The position numbers and the translations under genes were made by a program. Below the pieces are notes generated by a model. The model was not told the origin of the DNA and did not search any database. It saw only the letters and a list, made by a program, of their open reading frames with translations. Below, piece by piece: positions 38,971 to 48,230 of a DNA stretch of 64,000 nt (the first letter of the stretch is position 1; every line of letters begins with the position of its first letter). The stretch comes from Paracoccus sp. (in: a-proteobacteria) (GTDB lineage: Bacteria > Pseudomonadota > Alphaproteobacteria > Rhodobacterales > Rhodobacteraceae), in NCBI RefSeq assembly GCF_030538695.1, contig NZ_JAUNTN010000013.1, positions 1 through 64,000 of the forward strand, written 5' to 3'.

Positions 38971-39688
38971 ACAGGAAACCGCCAAACTTGGCCTGCCGCT
39001 GGTCCAGCCCGCGCAGGCGCAAAAGCATGTCACCGTGAATGAAGGGCTGATGCGGCTGGATGGGCTGGTCAATCTGGTGCTGGAAAGCGCGGATCTGGCC
39101 ACCCCGCCTGAAACGGTCGTGGATGGGGTCGCCTATGGCGTCCCGGCAAGTGCTGTCAACGCATGGGCCGGGCAGGGCGGGCGCATCGCCATTGGTGCAA
39201 ATGGCGGCTGGGTCTTTGCCGACCCGGCCGCAGGTCAGCGGGCGATGCTCCGCGACAGGGGGCTGCCTGCGATCCACGACGGCAAGGCTTGGCGCATTGG
39301 CGCGATCACGATGGGGGCGCTTGGCAGCGGGCTGAGCGCCGGGCTGGCCGAAGCTGTGGTGACGCTGACGGCGGGTGAGCGGGTCACATCTCTGGTCTAT
39401 ATCCCCGCAGGTGCAATGGTGATCGGTGCCAGTGCAAGGGTTGTCGAGAAGATCACCGGCAGCGCAAAGACTTGGCGGCTTGGAACGGTGGACAGCGATG
39501 GCGGCGGCAGCGACCGCTTTGGCAAGGGGCTTGGGCTGGACGCTGGCTCTTATGCAGGGGGGATGCTGTCGCTGCCCATGACCTATTGGGCGCCCGCCCC
39601 GCTGGTCATCAGCGCCGAAGGGGGTGCTTTTACTGGCGGTGCAATCAGCGTTTCGGTGCATTGGCTGACGGTGGCGATTCCGGCCTGA
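38963..39688 (+). CDS. DUF2793 protein, last gene of the GTA cluster
   Basis: This 241-residue protein reads AKLGLPLVQPAQAQKHVTVNEGL, the DUF2793 signature, followed by Ala/Gly-rich beta structure and a C-terminal domain with DRFGKGLGLDAGSYAGGM. In related bacteria it follows the tail genes of the gene transfer agent and precedes cysE; it has been linked to head fibres or cell attachment. Here it is intact although the particle genes upstream are missing, so it is probably a remnant without its original use. Confidence 0.8.
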   Translation: MSEQETAKLGLPLVQPAQAQKHVTVNEGLMRLDGLVNLVLESADLATPPETVVDGVAYGVPASAVNAWAGQGGRIAIGANGGWVFADPAAGQRAMLRDRGLPAIHDGKAWRIGAITMGALGSGLSAGLAEAVVTLTAGERVTSLVYIPAGAMVIGASARVVEKITGSAKTWRLGTVDSDGGGSDRFGKGLGLDAGSYAGGMLSLPMTYWAPAPLVISAEGGAFTGGAISVSVHWLTVAIPA

Positions 39689-39694
39689 CGCTTT

Positions 39695-39725
39695 CCCTCG
39701 CCCGCGTTTTGGCGTAGGGCGAGGG
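39695..39725 (+). terminator. Hairpin after the DUF2793 gene
   Basis: CCCTCGCCC and GGGCGAGGG form a 9-bp stem around a 13-base loop, seven bases past the stop codon. The T-run is missing, so termination may be partial, with readthrough into cysE. Confidence 0.5.
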
Positions 39726-39745
39726 GGTATCTGTCGGAGGATCGC

Positions 39746-40555
39746 ATGGACGGGATCGGGGAAATCAGTGCGGACGAATTGTGGCCGCGCATCTGCCTTG
39801 AGGCGCAGGAGGCCATTCAGGCCGAGCCGCTGCTTGGCGCATTGATCCATGCCGGGTTGCTGCATCATGGCAGTTTCTCCAGCGCGCTGGCCTATCGTTT
39901 CGCGCTGAAACTGGCCTCGGGCGAGATGTCGGAGCAGGTGCTGCGCGAGATTGCCGATGCCGCCCATGGGCAGGAGCCGGCGCTGGTCGATGCTGCCCGC
40001 CGCGACCTGCTGGCCCATTATGAACGCGATCCTGCCACCCACCGCCTGATGCAGCCGATGTTGTTTTTCAAGGGGTTCCAAGCCCTGCAAGCCTATCGCC
40101 TTGGCCATTTCCTGTGGCAGAACGGGCGGCATGATATGGCCTATTTCGTGCAGATGCGCTGTTCCGAAGTGTTCGGTGTCGATATTCACCCCGCCGCACG
40201 GATCGGCACGGGGGTGATGATTGACCACGCCCATTCCATCGTGATCGGAGAAACTGCGGTCGTGGGCAATGATGTGTCGATGCTGCATTCCGTTACGCTT
40301 GGCGGCACCGGCAAAGAGGATGGGGACCGCCATCCCAAGATCGGCAATGGCGTGCTGATCGGTGCAGGTGCCAAGATTTTGGGCAATATCCATGTGGGGG
40401 GACGCAGCCGTATCGCTGCTGGTTCGGTGGTGCTGGAGGACGTGCCGGGCTGCAAGACCGTCGCCGGGGTTCCGGCGCGGATCGTGGGTGATGCCGGTTG
40501 TGCTGAGCCATTCAGCTCAATGGATCACATGCTGCGCCTGCGCGAGATGCTTTAG
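39746..40555 (+). CDS. cysE: Serine O-acetyltransferase
   Basis: This 269-residue enzyme acetylates serine, the first step of cysteine synthesis. An N-terminal helical domain ([17 protein letters not shown]) is followed by the left-handed beta-helix of hexapeptide repeats: [20 protein letters not shown], then [37 protein letters not shown] and [13 protein letters not shown]. Catalytic His residues lie in DIHPAA and MIDHAHSI. Its end overlaps the convergent pyrD gene by four bases. Confidence 0.96.
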   Translation: MDGIGEISADELWPRICLEAQEAIQAEPLLGALIHAGLLHHGSFSSALAYRFALKLASGEMSEQVLREIADAAHGQEPALVDAARRDLLAHYERDPATHRLMQPMLFFKGFQALQAYRLGHFLWQNGRHDMAYFVQMRCSEVFGVDIHPAARIGTGVMIDHAHSIVIGETAVVGNDVSMLHSVTLGGTGKEDGDRHPKIGNGVLIGAGAKILGNIHVGGRSRIAAGSVVLEDVPGCKTVAGVPARIVGDAGCAEPFSSMDHMLRLREML

Positions 40556-41598
40556 GCGCTTCCGGTGAGTTCCGGCAGGGTCATGTGGTTGCGGGACAGG
40601 TAGTCATCCAGTTCCGCCGCCAAACGCGGCAGCATGGAAAAGCCCTGATAGATCAGGCTGCTATATAACTGAACAGCACTGGCACCAGCCCGCAGCTTGG
40701 CGATAAGCTGTTCGGTGCTGGCAATGCCGCCAACCCCGATCAGCGGGATCTCGCCACGGGTCAGCGCGTAAAGTCGCGCCAGAACAGCGGTCGAGCGGTC
40801 GAACAGCGGCTGCCCTGACAGCCCGCCCGCCTGTTGCGCCTGCGGATCGGTCAGGCCGTTGCGCGACAGGGTGGTGTTGGTGGCAATCAGCCCGTCGATG
40901 CGGGCGTTCAGTGCGACTGCTGCCAGATCGGCCAGCCCTGCCTCGTCCAGATCAGGGGCGAGTTTCACGAAGACCGGACGGCGGCGGCCGGGCAGGGCAT
41001 CACGCGCCGCCTGCACACCGGACAGCAGGGCGGCCAGCGCCTCGGGACCTTGCAGGTCGCGCAGTTTTTCCGTGTTGGGAGAGCTGACATTGACGGTCAG
41101 AAAATCCGCGCCCACCCCGGCCATCTGAACGACTTGCGCGAAATCGGCCATGCGGTCACTGCTGTCCTTGTTCGCGCCGAGGTTCAGCCCGACGGGGATG
41201 CCCGCCACACGCTGCGCAAGGCGCTGGCCAATGATTCCAGCCCCCTCATTATTAAACCCAAAGCGGTTGATGATGGCGTGATCCGCCGTCAGCCGAAACA
41301 GGCGCGGCTTGGGGTTCCCCGGTTGCGGCCGCGGCGTCGCGGCGCCGACCTCAATGAAGCCGAAACCAGCGCGGGACAGCGGCCCGACCACACGGGCATT
41401 CTTGTCATAGCCCGCCGCCAGCCCGATCGGGTTCGCCAGATGCATCCCTGCAACCTCGCAGGCCAGCCGGTCAGAACCTACCGGCCCACCAGGCAGCGGC
41501 ACCAGCCCTGTTGCCAGCGCCCTGATCGACAGATCATGCGCGGTTTCCGGGTCCAGCCGGTGCAGCGCGGCCAGGCCGATACGCTCGATCAATTTCAT
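40552..41598 (-). CDS. pyrD: Dihydroorotate dehydrogenase (quinone), class 2
   Basis: This 348-residue enzyme oxidises dihydroorotate to orotate with ubiquinone in pyrimidine synthesis, attached to the inner membrane by its N-terminal helix (FMN-binding TIM barrel after that). Visible motifs are [29 protein letters not shown], the catalytic Ser loop [26 protein letters not shown], and [20 protein letters not shown]. It is ATGA-coupled to the upstream DUF952 gene and meets cysE tail to tail. Confidence 0.96.
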   Translation of the reverse strand: MKLIERIGLAALHRLDPETAHDLSIRALATGLVPLPGGPVGSDRLACEVAGMHLANPIGLAAGYDKNARVVGPLSRAGFGFIEVGAATPRPQPGNPKPRLFRLTADHAIINRFGFNNEGAGIIGQRLAQRVAGIPVGLNLGANKDSSDRMADFAQVVQMAGVGADFLTVNVSSPNTEKLRDLQGPEALAALLSGVQAARDALPGRRRPVFVKLAPDLDEAGLADLAAVALNARIDGLIATNTTLSRNGLTDPQAQQAGGLSGQPLFDRSTAVLARLYALTRGEIPLIGVGGIASTEQLIAKLRAGASAVQLYSSLIYQGFSMLPRLAAELDDYLSRNHMTLPELTGSA

Positions 41599-41930
41599 CC
41601 CAAATCTCCGAAATCATGCCCATCCGGGCCAAGCCGCAGAGGTCGGTGCCATAGCACCTCATCCAGCCGCAACGCGCGATACAGATGTGGGAACAACGCC
41701 CCGCCGCGTGACACTTCCCACCGCAGCGAATCGCCAAGCGCCGCACCGTCCAGCGCCGCCAGAATGGCATCCGATACCCCGGCGAAATGCTTGGCTGCGG
41801 TTTCCCGAACCTGCTCAACGGTCGAGAAATGGATGAACCCATCGGCCAGATCGACCGGCGCGCCAAGGGTTTCCCCGCGCGTGCGCAGATCGTTCCATTC
41901 GGCCAGACGAAAAATCTTGAAAATCAGCAT
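41595..41930 (-). CDS. DUF952 family protein
   Basis: This 111-residue cytoplasmic protein reads [20 protein letters not shown], then [18 protein letters not shown] and [13 protein letters not shown], the DUF952 pattern. Its fold resembles glutathione-transferase-linked and ADP-ribosyltransferase-related small domains, with His in IHFST and HLYR as candidate active residues; no function is established. It is translated together with pyrD through an ATGA overlap. I chose the start at 41930 where similarity begins. Confidence 0.85.
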   Translation of the reverse strand: MLIFKIFRLAEWNDLRTRGETLGAPVDLADGFIHFSTVEQVRETAAKHFAGVSDAILAALDGAALGDSLRWEVSRGGALFPHLYRALRLDEVLWHRPLRLGPDGHDFGDLG

Positions 41931-42036
41931 GGCGACCTTATCGCCGCGACTTTCCTGCCGGTCAAGCACTGTCAGGGGTTGCGATATGCAGCCGTTCCGG
42001 CAAACCTGCGGTCATCATTAAACCCGGAGGTCATCC

Positions 42037-43632
42037 ATGCGGAACCGTCTTATGCTGTCTGCCGCCGTTCTTGCGCTTGGCGCGGGGGCTGCGCAGGCCG
42101 ATTTTACCCTGCACGTCCTGCATACCAACGATTTTCACAGCCGCATCGAATCAATCAACAAATATGACAGCACTTGCGATGCCGAGACCGAAGGCAAGGG
42201 TGAATGCTTTGGCGGTATCGCGCGGATGGCCTCGGCGGTTAAATCGCTGCGCGATCAGCTTGGTGGCGAAAACGTGATCCTGCTGGATGCAGGGGACCAG
42301 TATCAGGGCAGCCTGTTCTATACGACCTATAAAGGCAAAGATACGGTCGAGTTTATGGACCTGCTGGGCTATGACGCCATGGCGGTTGGCAATCACGAGT
42401 TCGACGATGGTCCCGAAGGGCTGGCGGTGCTGGCCGATGGCGTCAGCTTCCCGGTGATTTCAGGCAATATTGACGTGTCGCAATCCAACGTGCTGGCGGG
42501 CAAGGTGCCGCATAGCACGGTGCTGGAAGTCGGCGGCCAAAAGATCGGAATTATCTCGGCGCTGGCAACGGATACACCGGAAACCGCCTCGCCGGGTAAG
42601 TCGGTGATCTTCGGCGACGACATCGACAGCCTGAAAGGGCAGGCGCAAGCGATGGCGGATCAGGGTGTTGATAAGGTCATTGCGCTGACCCATGTCGGCT
42701 ATCTGCGCGATCAGGAAATCGCTGCGCAAGTGCCGGGTGTGGATGCGGTGATCGGCGGCCATTCGCACACGCTTTTGGGGGATATGGACGGGGCCGAAGG
42801 GGCCTATCCGACGATGGTTGCAGGCGCGGATGGGGCACAGGTGCCGGTGGCGACGGCCTATGCCTATGGCAAATATCTGGGCCATCTGACCCTGACCTTT
42901 GATGACGCGGGCAATCTGAAATCGGCAACGGGCGCACCATTGCTGCTGGACGCCTCGGTGCAGCCCGATGAGACCGTGGCCGCGCGCGTGGCGGAACTGG
43001 CCGGACCGCTGGAGGAGCTGCGCCAGAAGGTCGTGGCCGAGACCAAGGCCCCCATTGGTGCTGACCGCGCCGATTGCCGGGCCAAGGAATGTGAAATGGG
43101 CGTGCTGGTCGCGGATGCGATGCTGGATCGGGTCAAGGATCAGGGCGCGACCATTGCCATCCAGAACGGCGGTGGCTTGCGGGCCTCGATTGACGCCGGG
43201 CCGATCACCATGGGCGAAGTCCTGTCGGTGCTGCCGTTCCAGAACACCCTGTCCACCTTTACCTTGCCGGGCGCGGGTGTGGTCGAGGCACTGGAGAACG
43301 GTGCCAGCCAGATGGAAGAAGGCGCGGGCCGGTTCTCGCAAGTTGCCGGGCTGCGCTATACGGTTGATCCGGCATCCCCCGCAGGCAGCCGCATCAGTGA
43401 TGTGCAGGTGAATGAGGGTGGCGAATGGCAACCGATCGACCCGGCCAAGGATTACATCGTCGTCAGCAACAACTATATGCGCGGTGGCGGTGATGGCTAT
43501 GCGGTCTTTGCCGAAAAGGGCAGCAACGCCTATGATTTTGGCCCTGATCTGGCCGATGTTCTGGCGGAATATCTGGCAAAGCAAGGCCCGGATTATGCGC
43601 CACAACTGGATGGGCGCATCACGGTGAAATAA
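42037..43632 (+). CDS. Periplasmic 5'-nucleotidase / UDP-sugar hydrolase
   Basis: This 531-residue secreted metallophosphatase has a signal peptide (to about residue 21, GAAQA). The N-terminal calcineurin-like domain has two metal sites: LHTNDFHSRIE, GDQYQGS, GNHEFDDG, ALTHVGY and IGGHSHT. The C-terminal substrate domain carries QNGGGLRASIDAG and NNYMRGGGDGY. It would hydrolyse nucleotides outside the inner membrane for salvage. It is a single gene with its own strong terminator. Confidence 0.93.
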   Translation: MRNRLMLSAAVLALGAGAAQADFTLHVLHTNDFHSRIESINKYDSTCDAETEGKGECFGGIARMASAVKSLRDQLGGENVILLDAGDQYQGSLFYTTYKGKDTVEFMDLLGYDAMAVGNHEFDDGPEGLAVLADGVSFPVISGNIDVSQSNVLAGKVPHSTVLEVGGQKIGIISALATDTPETASPGKSVIFGDDIDSLKGQAQAMADQGVDKVIALTHVGYLRDQEIAAQVPGVDAVIGGHSHTLLGDMDGAEGAYPTMVAGADGAQVPVATAYAYGKYLGHLTLTFDDAGNLKSATGAPLLLDASVQPDETVAARVAELAGPLEELRQKVVAETKAPIGADRADCRAKECEMGVLVADAMLDRVKDQGATIAIQNGGGLRASIDAGPITMGEVLSVLPFQNTLSTFTLPGAGVVEALENGASQMEEGAGRFSQVAGLRYTVDPASPAGSRISDVQVNEGGEWQPIDPAKDYIVVSNNYMRGGGDGYAVFAEKGSNAYDFGPDLADVLAEYLAKQGPDYAPQLDGRITVK

Positions 43633-43646
43633 GCCCGCGACATTGC

Positions 43647-43683
43647 AAAGCCCCGGATGCCATCGCGCATCCGGGGCTTTTTT
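43647..43683 (+). terminator. Intrinsic terminator after the 5'-nucleotidase gene
   Basis: A 14-bp perfect stem (AAAGCCCCGGATGC / GCATCCGGGGCTTT) with a 6-base loop is followed by further Ts. It also works as a boundary between core genes and the toxin/type III island. Confidence 0.94.
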
Positions 43684-43816
43684 GCATTTTAGGGTGATGT
43701 TTCGGCGGCTTTTCGCCAGCCGTCAAGAAATCATCCCGCTGTCATATTCGTGACATCCTGCCGGGTCATGGTCAGAGCAACTCTGCATGTTCGCCATCAG
43801 CCAAGGCTTTGTTTTC

Positions 43817-46800
43817 ATGTATATGATCGACAAAACCCGGAATGCTCGGCCCATCATTCCTGCTGTCCAGAAAGCTGTTTCGGTTCCATCTGCACCCTCT
43901 GTTGAAACGGCATCTGCAAAAGCCGGTCCTCAGGTTGCGAATGTCGCGGCCAAGCCGCCTGCACCCGTATCTTCGCCGGCCACGCCCGAGCGCAAGGCGC
44001 AAATCGACAACTGGCTGAACGAAAATGCGACTGCCGAAAAGTCGGTGCTTGTGCTGTTTAACGACCAAGAGGGCGGCAAGCGTGTCGGGCAAGCCCTGCG
44101 CGGTGAATCGGATTTGGGCCAGTTGACGACCGCCGAGCGTGATGCGCTGGCTGAAAGTGCCGTGCAGGCATGGCGTAACCAACCCAATCTTGCCGTCCGC
44201 AGCGAGAACATCCGCGAAGCTGTGGCAGAGGTTCGGCATGATCCGGTGGCGCGTGCAGCTCTGGCGCGGGGCTTGGCTGGACCCGAGCTTGCGGCCCAAG
44301 AAGTTTACGCACAGGGCGGCAGCATTATGACTTCGGTCGGGGATGGTGCGGTGCGCCATCAGATGTTGCAACAGGCGCTGCAACTGGACTCCACAGCGGT
44401 CATTGGTGCGGCCGAGGGGGTCGAACCACAACTGGCCTCGATCCTGCCACATATGCCTGCTACGACTCGACAAGCGGTCTGGTCGGTGCTGGCGGACCGT
44501 GACCGTCTGGACCCAGCGCAAGCCGAGCGGATGGCCACCGCCGCTTTCATGTTCGAGGATGGCAAGGCCCTGACTACGCAGCAGGGGCAAAGCGATTTCG
44601 CGGCTGCGATTGCCAATGCGCGCGCGCCCGGAAACAGCGATGCCGACCGGATCCGGCGTGAACAAATGACACGCGATCTGGAAACCGCGCTGGCCGACCG
44701 TGATACCCGTAACATGCTGTTCGCGCAGGAAACCCCACCTGAATTGCGGGTATGGGCGCTGGATCACATTGCCGGCGATGGCCGTTGTTGCCGTCCTGCC
44801 GATGCGCTGAAAGGCGGTTGGGAATCCGAGGGTATTTCCAAATCCTATGCTGAACAGGCAACCGAAGCCTATCGCGCCCGTGGCTCCGAGCCGCAGGAAC
44901 TCTCGGGTGAGGCGCTGCGCAATATCGTCGGGCAGGCGATGGGGATGTCGCCGGATGCGCTGCCGCAGGATGGTCTAAGTGAGGCATGGCTGGAACGCGG
45001 GCTGGAGAACCGATTCTACAGCAATAGCCCGGCCAATGCTGCGCTGGACAAGCTGGCCGATCAGATCCGCGCCGTCGGCGGTGAGGCCGCGCAGGTGACG
45101 GTTGTGCCGGTGACCGTCACCAGCAAGGATCAGGGTGCCGCAGTTGTTCCGGTATTCCGCGTCGAAGATCCGCAGGGTGGACCGGCCCGTTTTGTCGATC
45201 ACAGCGGCCGCAGCTATCGTGACCTGAACGATTGGGATGAGAACAGCACCCTTCCGAAAGGCAAGATGACCTATGCGCAGGGGTTGGACCTGTCGGCTTC
45301 TGAGCTGACGCATCGCAATACGCCGGGCGTGGTCGATAGCTTTGCCGAAGGTTTCGGTCAGGTGGTGGATGCCGTCGCCATGGGGGCGGGGATCGTCGCC
45401 GGGGTTGCGCTGATCGCCGGGACTGGCGGCACAGCCACACCATTGGTTGTCGCAGGGGCTTCGGCCTTGTGGATGACAGGACGTGCCGGGCAAGAGCTTT
45501 ATGACAAGGCCACCCATGGCGAGGATATTCTGGACCTGTCCAATCCTTCGGTGCGGGGGAACTGGCTGGAGGTCGCCGCAGGTGTGCTGTCCGTCGGAGC
45601 CATTGGCGGGGCGTTGAAACTTGGCGCAGCAGGGGCAAAAATCACGCCGGGCATGGCGCGGATGGTGGCAGGCGTCAGCTATGCCGCGGATGCTGCCGAT
45701 GCGCTGACCATTCTGGATCAGTCCGTCCAGCTTGGTCAGAATTGGGATAAGATGTCCGGCGCGGACCGGGCCGGGGCGCTGTTGAACATTGCTTTCTGGG
45801 GCGGCATGGGGGTTGCCTCGCATGTGGCTGGCACGCGGGCGCGTAACTTTGCCGATCTCGATGCCGATCTGCGTGTGCGTGGCATGGCGGGCGGTGATGT
45901 GCCGCTGCAAAACAATACGAACCTGGCGCCGGGTGGAATCCGCATTGCCTATGACCTTGACGCCAGCGGCAAGCGGGCAAGCAATATCCAGATCGAAACC
46001 GGACCTGGCGCAATCGACCCGCAGGCACTGGATCGCCATATCCACATCGCAGAGCAGATGCAGGCCGCGGGAGGGTTGCGTGACCGGCTGAACCGGCTGC
46101 TGACCGGCAAACAGACGCCTGAACCCGGTTCTGCCGCATGGGAAGCCTGGTTGGAGATTGCCAAAATCGAAACCGAAGTGCTGACATTGGCCAATGCCGC
46201 CACGGATGGCAGTCTGGACCCGGCTACGCTCGCAACCCGTCAGCGCGAACTGGATCAGGCATTGATCCGCGAACAAGCCCGGCTGGAGACCGGCGGCAGC
46301 ATCGGGCAGGGCTTTGTCGCCGCCCCTCGTTCGTTGGATGATCTGCTGACCTATTACACCGAAACCGGCGATATTACGCGCGGCATCCCCGCAACCGTCG
46401 CAGCGATTGACACCCCCCTTGCCAATGCCAGCGCACATATCGACTATGGCAGCGTGAACGCAGCGGGTCAGGCGCAGGGTATCAATGCCGTGATTACCAA
46501 AGATATACTGAATACGGGGACAGGTGCAAAAGGTGCAATCCGGCCTCCGGGATATGTGCATGGTGATGACAACCATTCACGCGGGCATTTGCTGGCAAAA
46601 ATGCTGGGTGGAAGTGGGAGCGATCCACGCAATCTGGTTATGCTGTATCAAAGGGATACCAACTCGCCCGTGATGAGGGATTTTGAAAGAAATGTCTATG
46701 ATGCAGTTGCGGCGGGGGAAGTGGTGAACTATCAGGTGACCCCTATTTATGAGGGTGGTGTGGATTATCCTGTTTCAGTTGCCTTTCAGGCAAGGGGAAG

Positions 46801-46852
46801 CGACGGATTGGATGTTTCCATTACGATAAATAATATTGATAAAGGGAAGTGA
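43817..46852 (+). CDS. Large polymorphic toxin with NS-type nuclease tip
   Basis: The 1011-residue protein has no Sec signal. A Pro/Ala/Ser-rich N-terminal tail leads into a long helical region, then a hydrophobic Gly/Ala-rich block (AMGAGIVAGVALIAGTGGTATP; DUF4781-like, from memory). The C-terminal toxin domain has HSRGHLLAKMLGGSGSDPRN (catalytic His at about 924) and a downstream DFERNVYDAVAAGE, the pattern of DNA/RNA non-specific endonucleases (Endonuclea_NS_2). Two SUKH immunity genes follow. It borders the type III genes, so it may be a secreted effector; that is inference. The start at 43817 is uncertain; 43787 and 43823 are possible. Confidence 0.75.
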   Translation: MYMIDKTRNARPIIPAVQKAVSVPSAPSVETASAKAGPQVANVAAKPPAPVSSPATPERKAQIDNWLNENATAEKSVLVLFNDQEGGKRVGQALRGESDLGQLTTAERDALAESAVQAWRNQPNLAVRSENIREAVAEVRHDPVARAALARGLAGPELAAQEVYAQGGSIMTSVGDGAVRHQMLQQALQLDSTAVIGAAEGVEPQLASILPHMPATTRQAVWSVLADRDRLDPAQAERMATAAFMFEDGKALTTQQGQSDFAAAIANARAPGNSDADRIRREQMTRDLETALADRDTRNMLFAQETPPELRVWALDHIAGDGRCCRPADALKGGWESEGISKSYAEQATEAYRARGSEPQELSGEALRNIVGQAMGMSPDALPQDGLSEAWLERGLENRFYSNSPANAALDKLADQIRAVGGEAAQVTVVPVTVTSKDQGAAVVPVFRVEDPQGGPARFVDHSGRSYRDLNDWDENSTLPKGKMTYAQGLDLSASELTHRNTPGVVDSFAEGFGQVVDAVAMGAGIVAGVALIAGTGGTATPLVVAGASALWMTGRAGQELYDKATHGEDILDLSNPSVRGNWLEVAAGVLSVGAIGGALKLGAAGAKITPGMARMVAGVSYAADAADALTILDQSVQLGQNWDKMSGADRAGALLNIAFWGGMGVASHVAGTRARNFADLDADLRVRGMAGGDVPLQNNTNLAPGGIRIAYDLDASGKRASNIQIETGPGAIDPQALDRHIHIAEQMQAAGGLRDRLNRLLTGKQTPEPGSAAWEAWLEIAKIETEVLTLANAATDGSLDPATLATRQRELDQALIREQARLETGGSIGQGFVAAPRSLDDLLTYYTETGDITRGIPATVAAIDTPLANASAHIDYGSVNAAGQAQGINAVITKDILNTGTGAKGAIRPPGYVHGDDNHSRGHLLAKMLGGSGSDPRNLVMLYQRDTNSPVMRDFERNVYDAVAAGEVVNYQVTPIYEGGVDYPVSVAFQARGSDGLDVSITINNIDKGK

Positions 46853-46855
46853 TCT

Positions 46856-47401
46856 ATGGACTGGATGGCTGAACTTTCTCAAATCATGCCGCCTCCAGCG
46901 TTGGAAGATCGCCGGGGCGGAACGTCGCTGGAAGATTGGAGGAAGTTAGAGCAAGAAATGGGGATCGGGTATCCGGCCGATTTCAAGGAATATGTAAATA
47001 TTTGGGGTAAGGGATATATCGGACAATTTTTTTATATGTTCTCACCAACATCAGATACAAGCGCATCCCTTCTTCCTCACGCCTCGACCAGCGCCAGTGA
47101 AGCTTATGCAATCTTGAAGTTACACAACCCGAAATATTTTCATTATCCAAACTACCCCGAGAATGGCAGCATGTTGATGGGGGGGCGGACGGATAACGGG
47201 GATTATTTGGGGTGGATTATTGACCATGACCTGCCGCCTGAACAATGGTCTGTTGCCATTTGGGATGATGAAGAGGATATTCGCAAGCTGGAAGGCGTCA
47301 GTTTTGGACAGTTTATCGTTGGTGTGGTGAAGGGTGATATTCGCCCCGAGGAGTTCCCGGATGATATATGGGATACGGTTCCGCTGTCGTATCATCCTTA
47401 A
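46856..47401 (+). CDS. SUKH (SMI1/KNR4) family immunity protein
   Basis: This 181-residue cytoplasmic protein has the SMI1/KNR4 pattern: LEQEMGIGYPADFKEYVNIWGKGYIGQFF, then GRTDNGDYLGWIID, and a C-terminal SFGQFIVGVVKGDIRPEEFP. SUKH proteins bind and neutralise nuclease toxins encoded just upstream. It starts three bases after the toxin gene, the classical toxin-immunity arrangement. Base composition here is clearly less GC-rich than in core genes, as is usual for exchangeable toxin tips and their immunity genes. A frameshifted paralogue follows. Confidence 0.85.
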   Translation: MDWMAELSQIMPPPALEDRRGGTSLEDWRKLEQEMGIGYPADFKEYVNIWGKGYIGQFFYMFSPTSDTSASLLPHASTSASEAYAILKLHNPKYFHYPNYPENGSMLMGGRTDNGDYLGWIIDHDLPPEQWSVAIWDDEEDIRKLEGVSFGQFIVGVVKGDIRPEEFPDDIWDTVPLSYHP

Positions 47402-47415
47402 CAGGAGTGTTTGAT

Positions 47416-48035
47416 GTGGCCGCAGGAATTGTGGAACGGTTAAGGGAAGTCTTGTCTCAAACCCGTGGCATATTTTGGGCGAGAAAGCATATAGATTGGA
47501 TCGTTGAGCTTTCTCAAATCATGCCGCCTCCCGCGTTGGAAGATCGCCGGGGTGGCACGTCGCCTAAGGATTGGGCGGAGTTGGAACGGGAAATGGGTAT
47601 AAAATATCCAGCCGATTTCAAGGAGTATGTGAACATTTGGGGAAAAGGGTATATCGGTAGCTTTTTTATATGTTCTCACCTACATCGGAAAACAACACGT
47701 CTTTACTTCCTCATGCAACAATCAGCGCCAGTGAAGCCTATGCAATATTAAAGCGGCACCATCCTACACAACTGATCCATCCCAACTATCCCGAGAGTGG
47801 CAGTATGTTGATGGGAGGTCGAACGGATAACGGGGATTATTTGGGTTGGGTCATTGACCGTGACCTGCCACTTGAGCAGTGGGCTTTTGCTATTTGGGGA
47901 CATGAAGAAGATGTCCGCAAACTGGAAGGCGTCACTTTTGGGCAATTTATCGTTGGCGTGGTGAAGGGTGACATTCGCCCTGAGGAGTTCCCAGACGATA
48001 TATGGGATGCGGTCCCGCTATCGTATCAGCCTTGA
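47416..48035 (+). pseudogene. Second SUKH immunity gene, frameshifted in a T-run
   Basis: The second copy is closely similar to the first along its whole length (IMPPPALEDRRGGTS, IKYPADFKEYVNIWGKGYIG, GRTDNGDYLGWVID, GVVKGDIRPEEFPDDIWD). It switches frame at a run of six Ts (47662-47667), where the first copy has seven; one extra T restores a full protein. A GTG at 47416 with AGGAG eight bases upstream is the likely start, giving a short extra N-terminus that the first copy lacks. It may be a true pseudogene, a slippage product or a sequencing error. Confidence 0.75.
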
Positions 48036-48230
48036 TGGGCAGATGTTAACCTATCTTGGTGGTCGAGCGACAAGAAGATTGCGTTGCTGCCGATTGCGCC
48101 GCTGAGGATGCTTCCGATGGGAGCTTAAAAATCTCCGCTAAACCCACCTCTTTACTTGAATGTCACCCAGTTTTCATGCAGCTTATCGCTGCGCCTTATG
48201 GTGCGTGTTTTGACGACGATAGGCTGAGCC

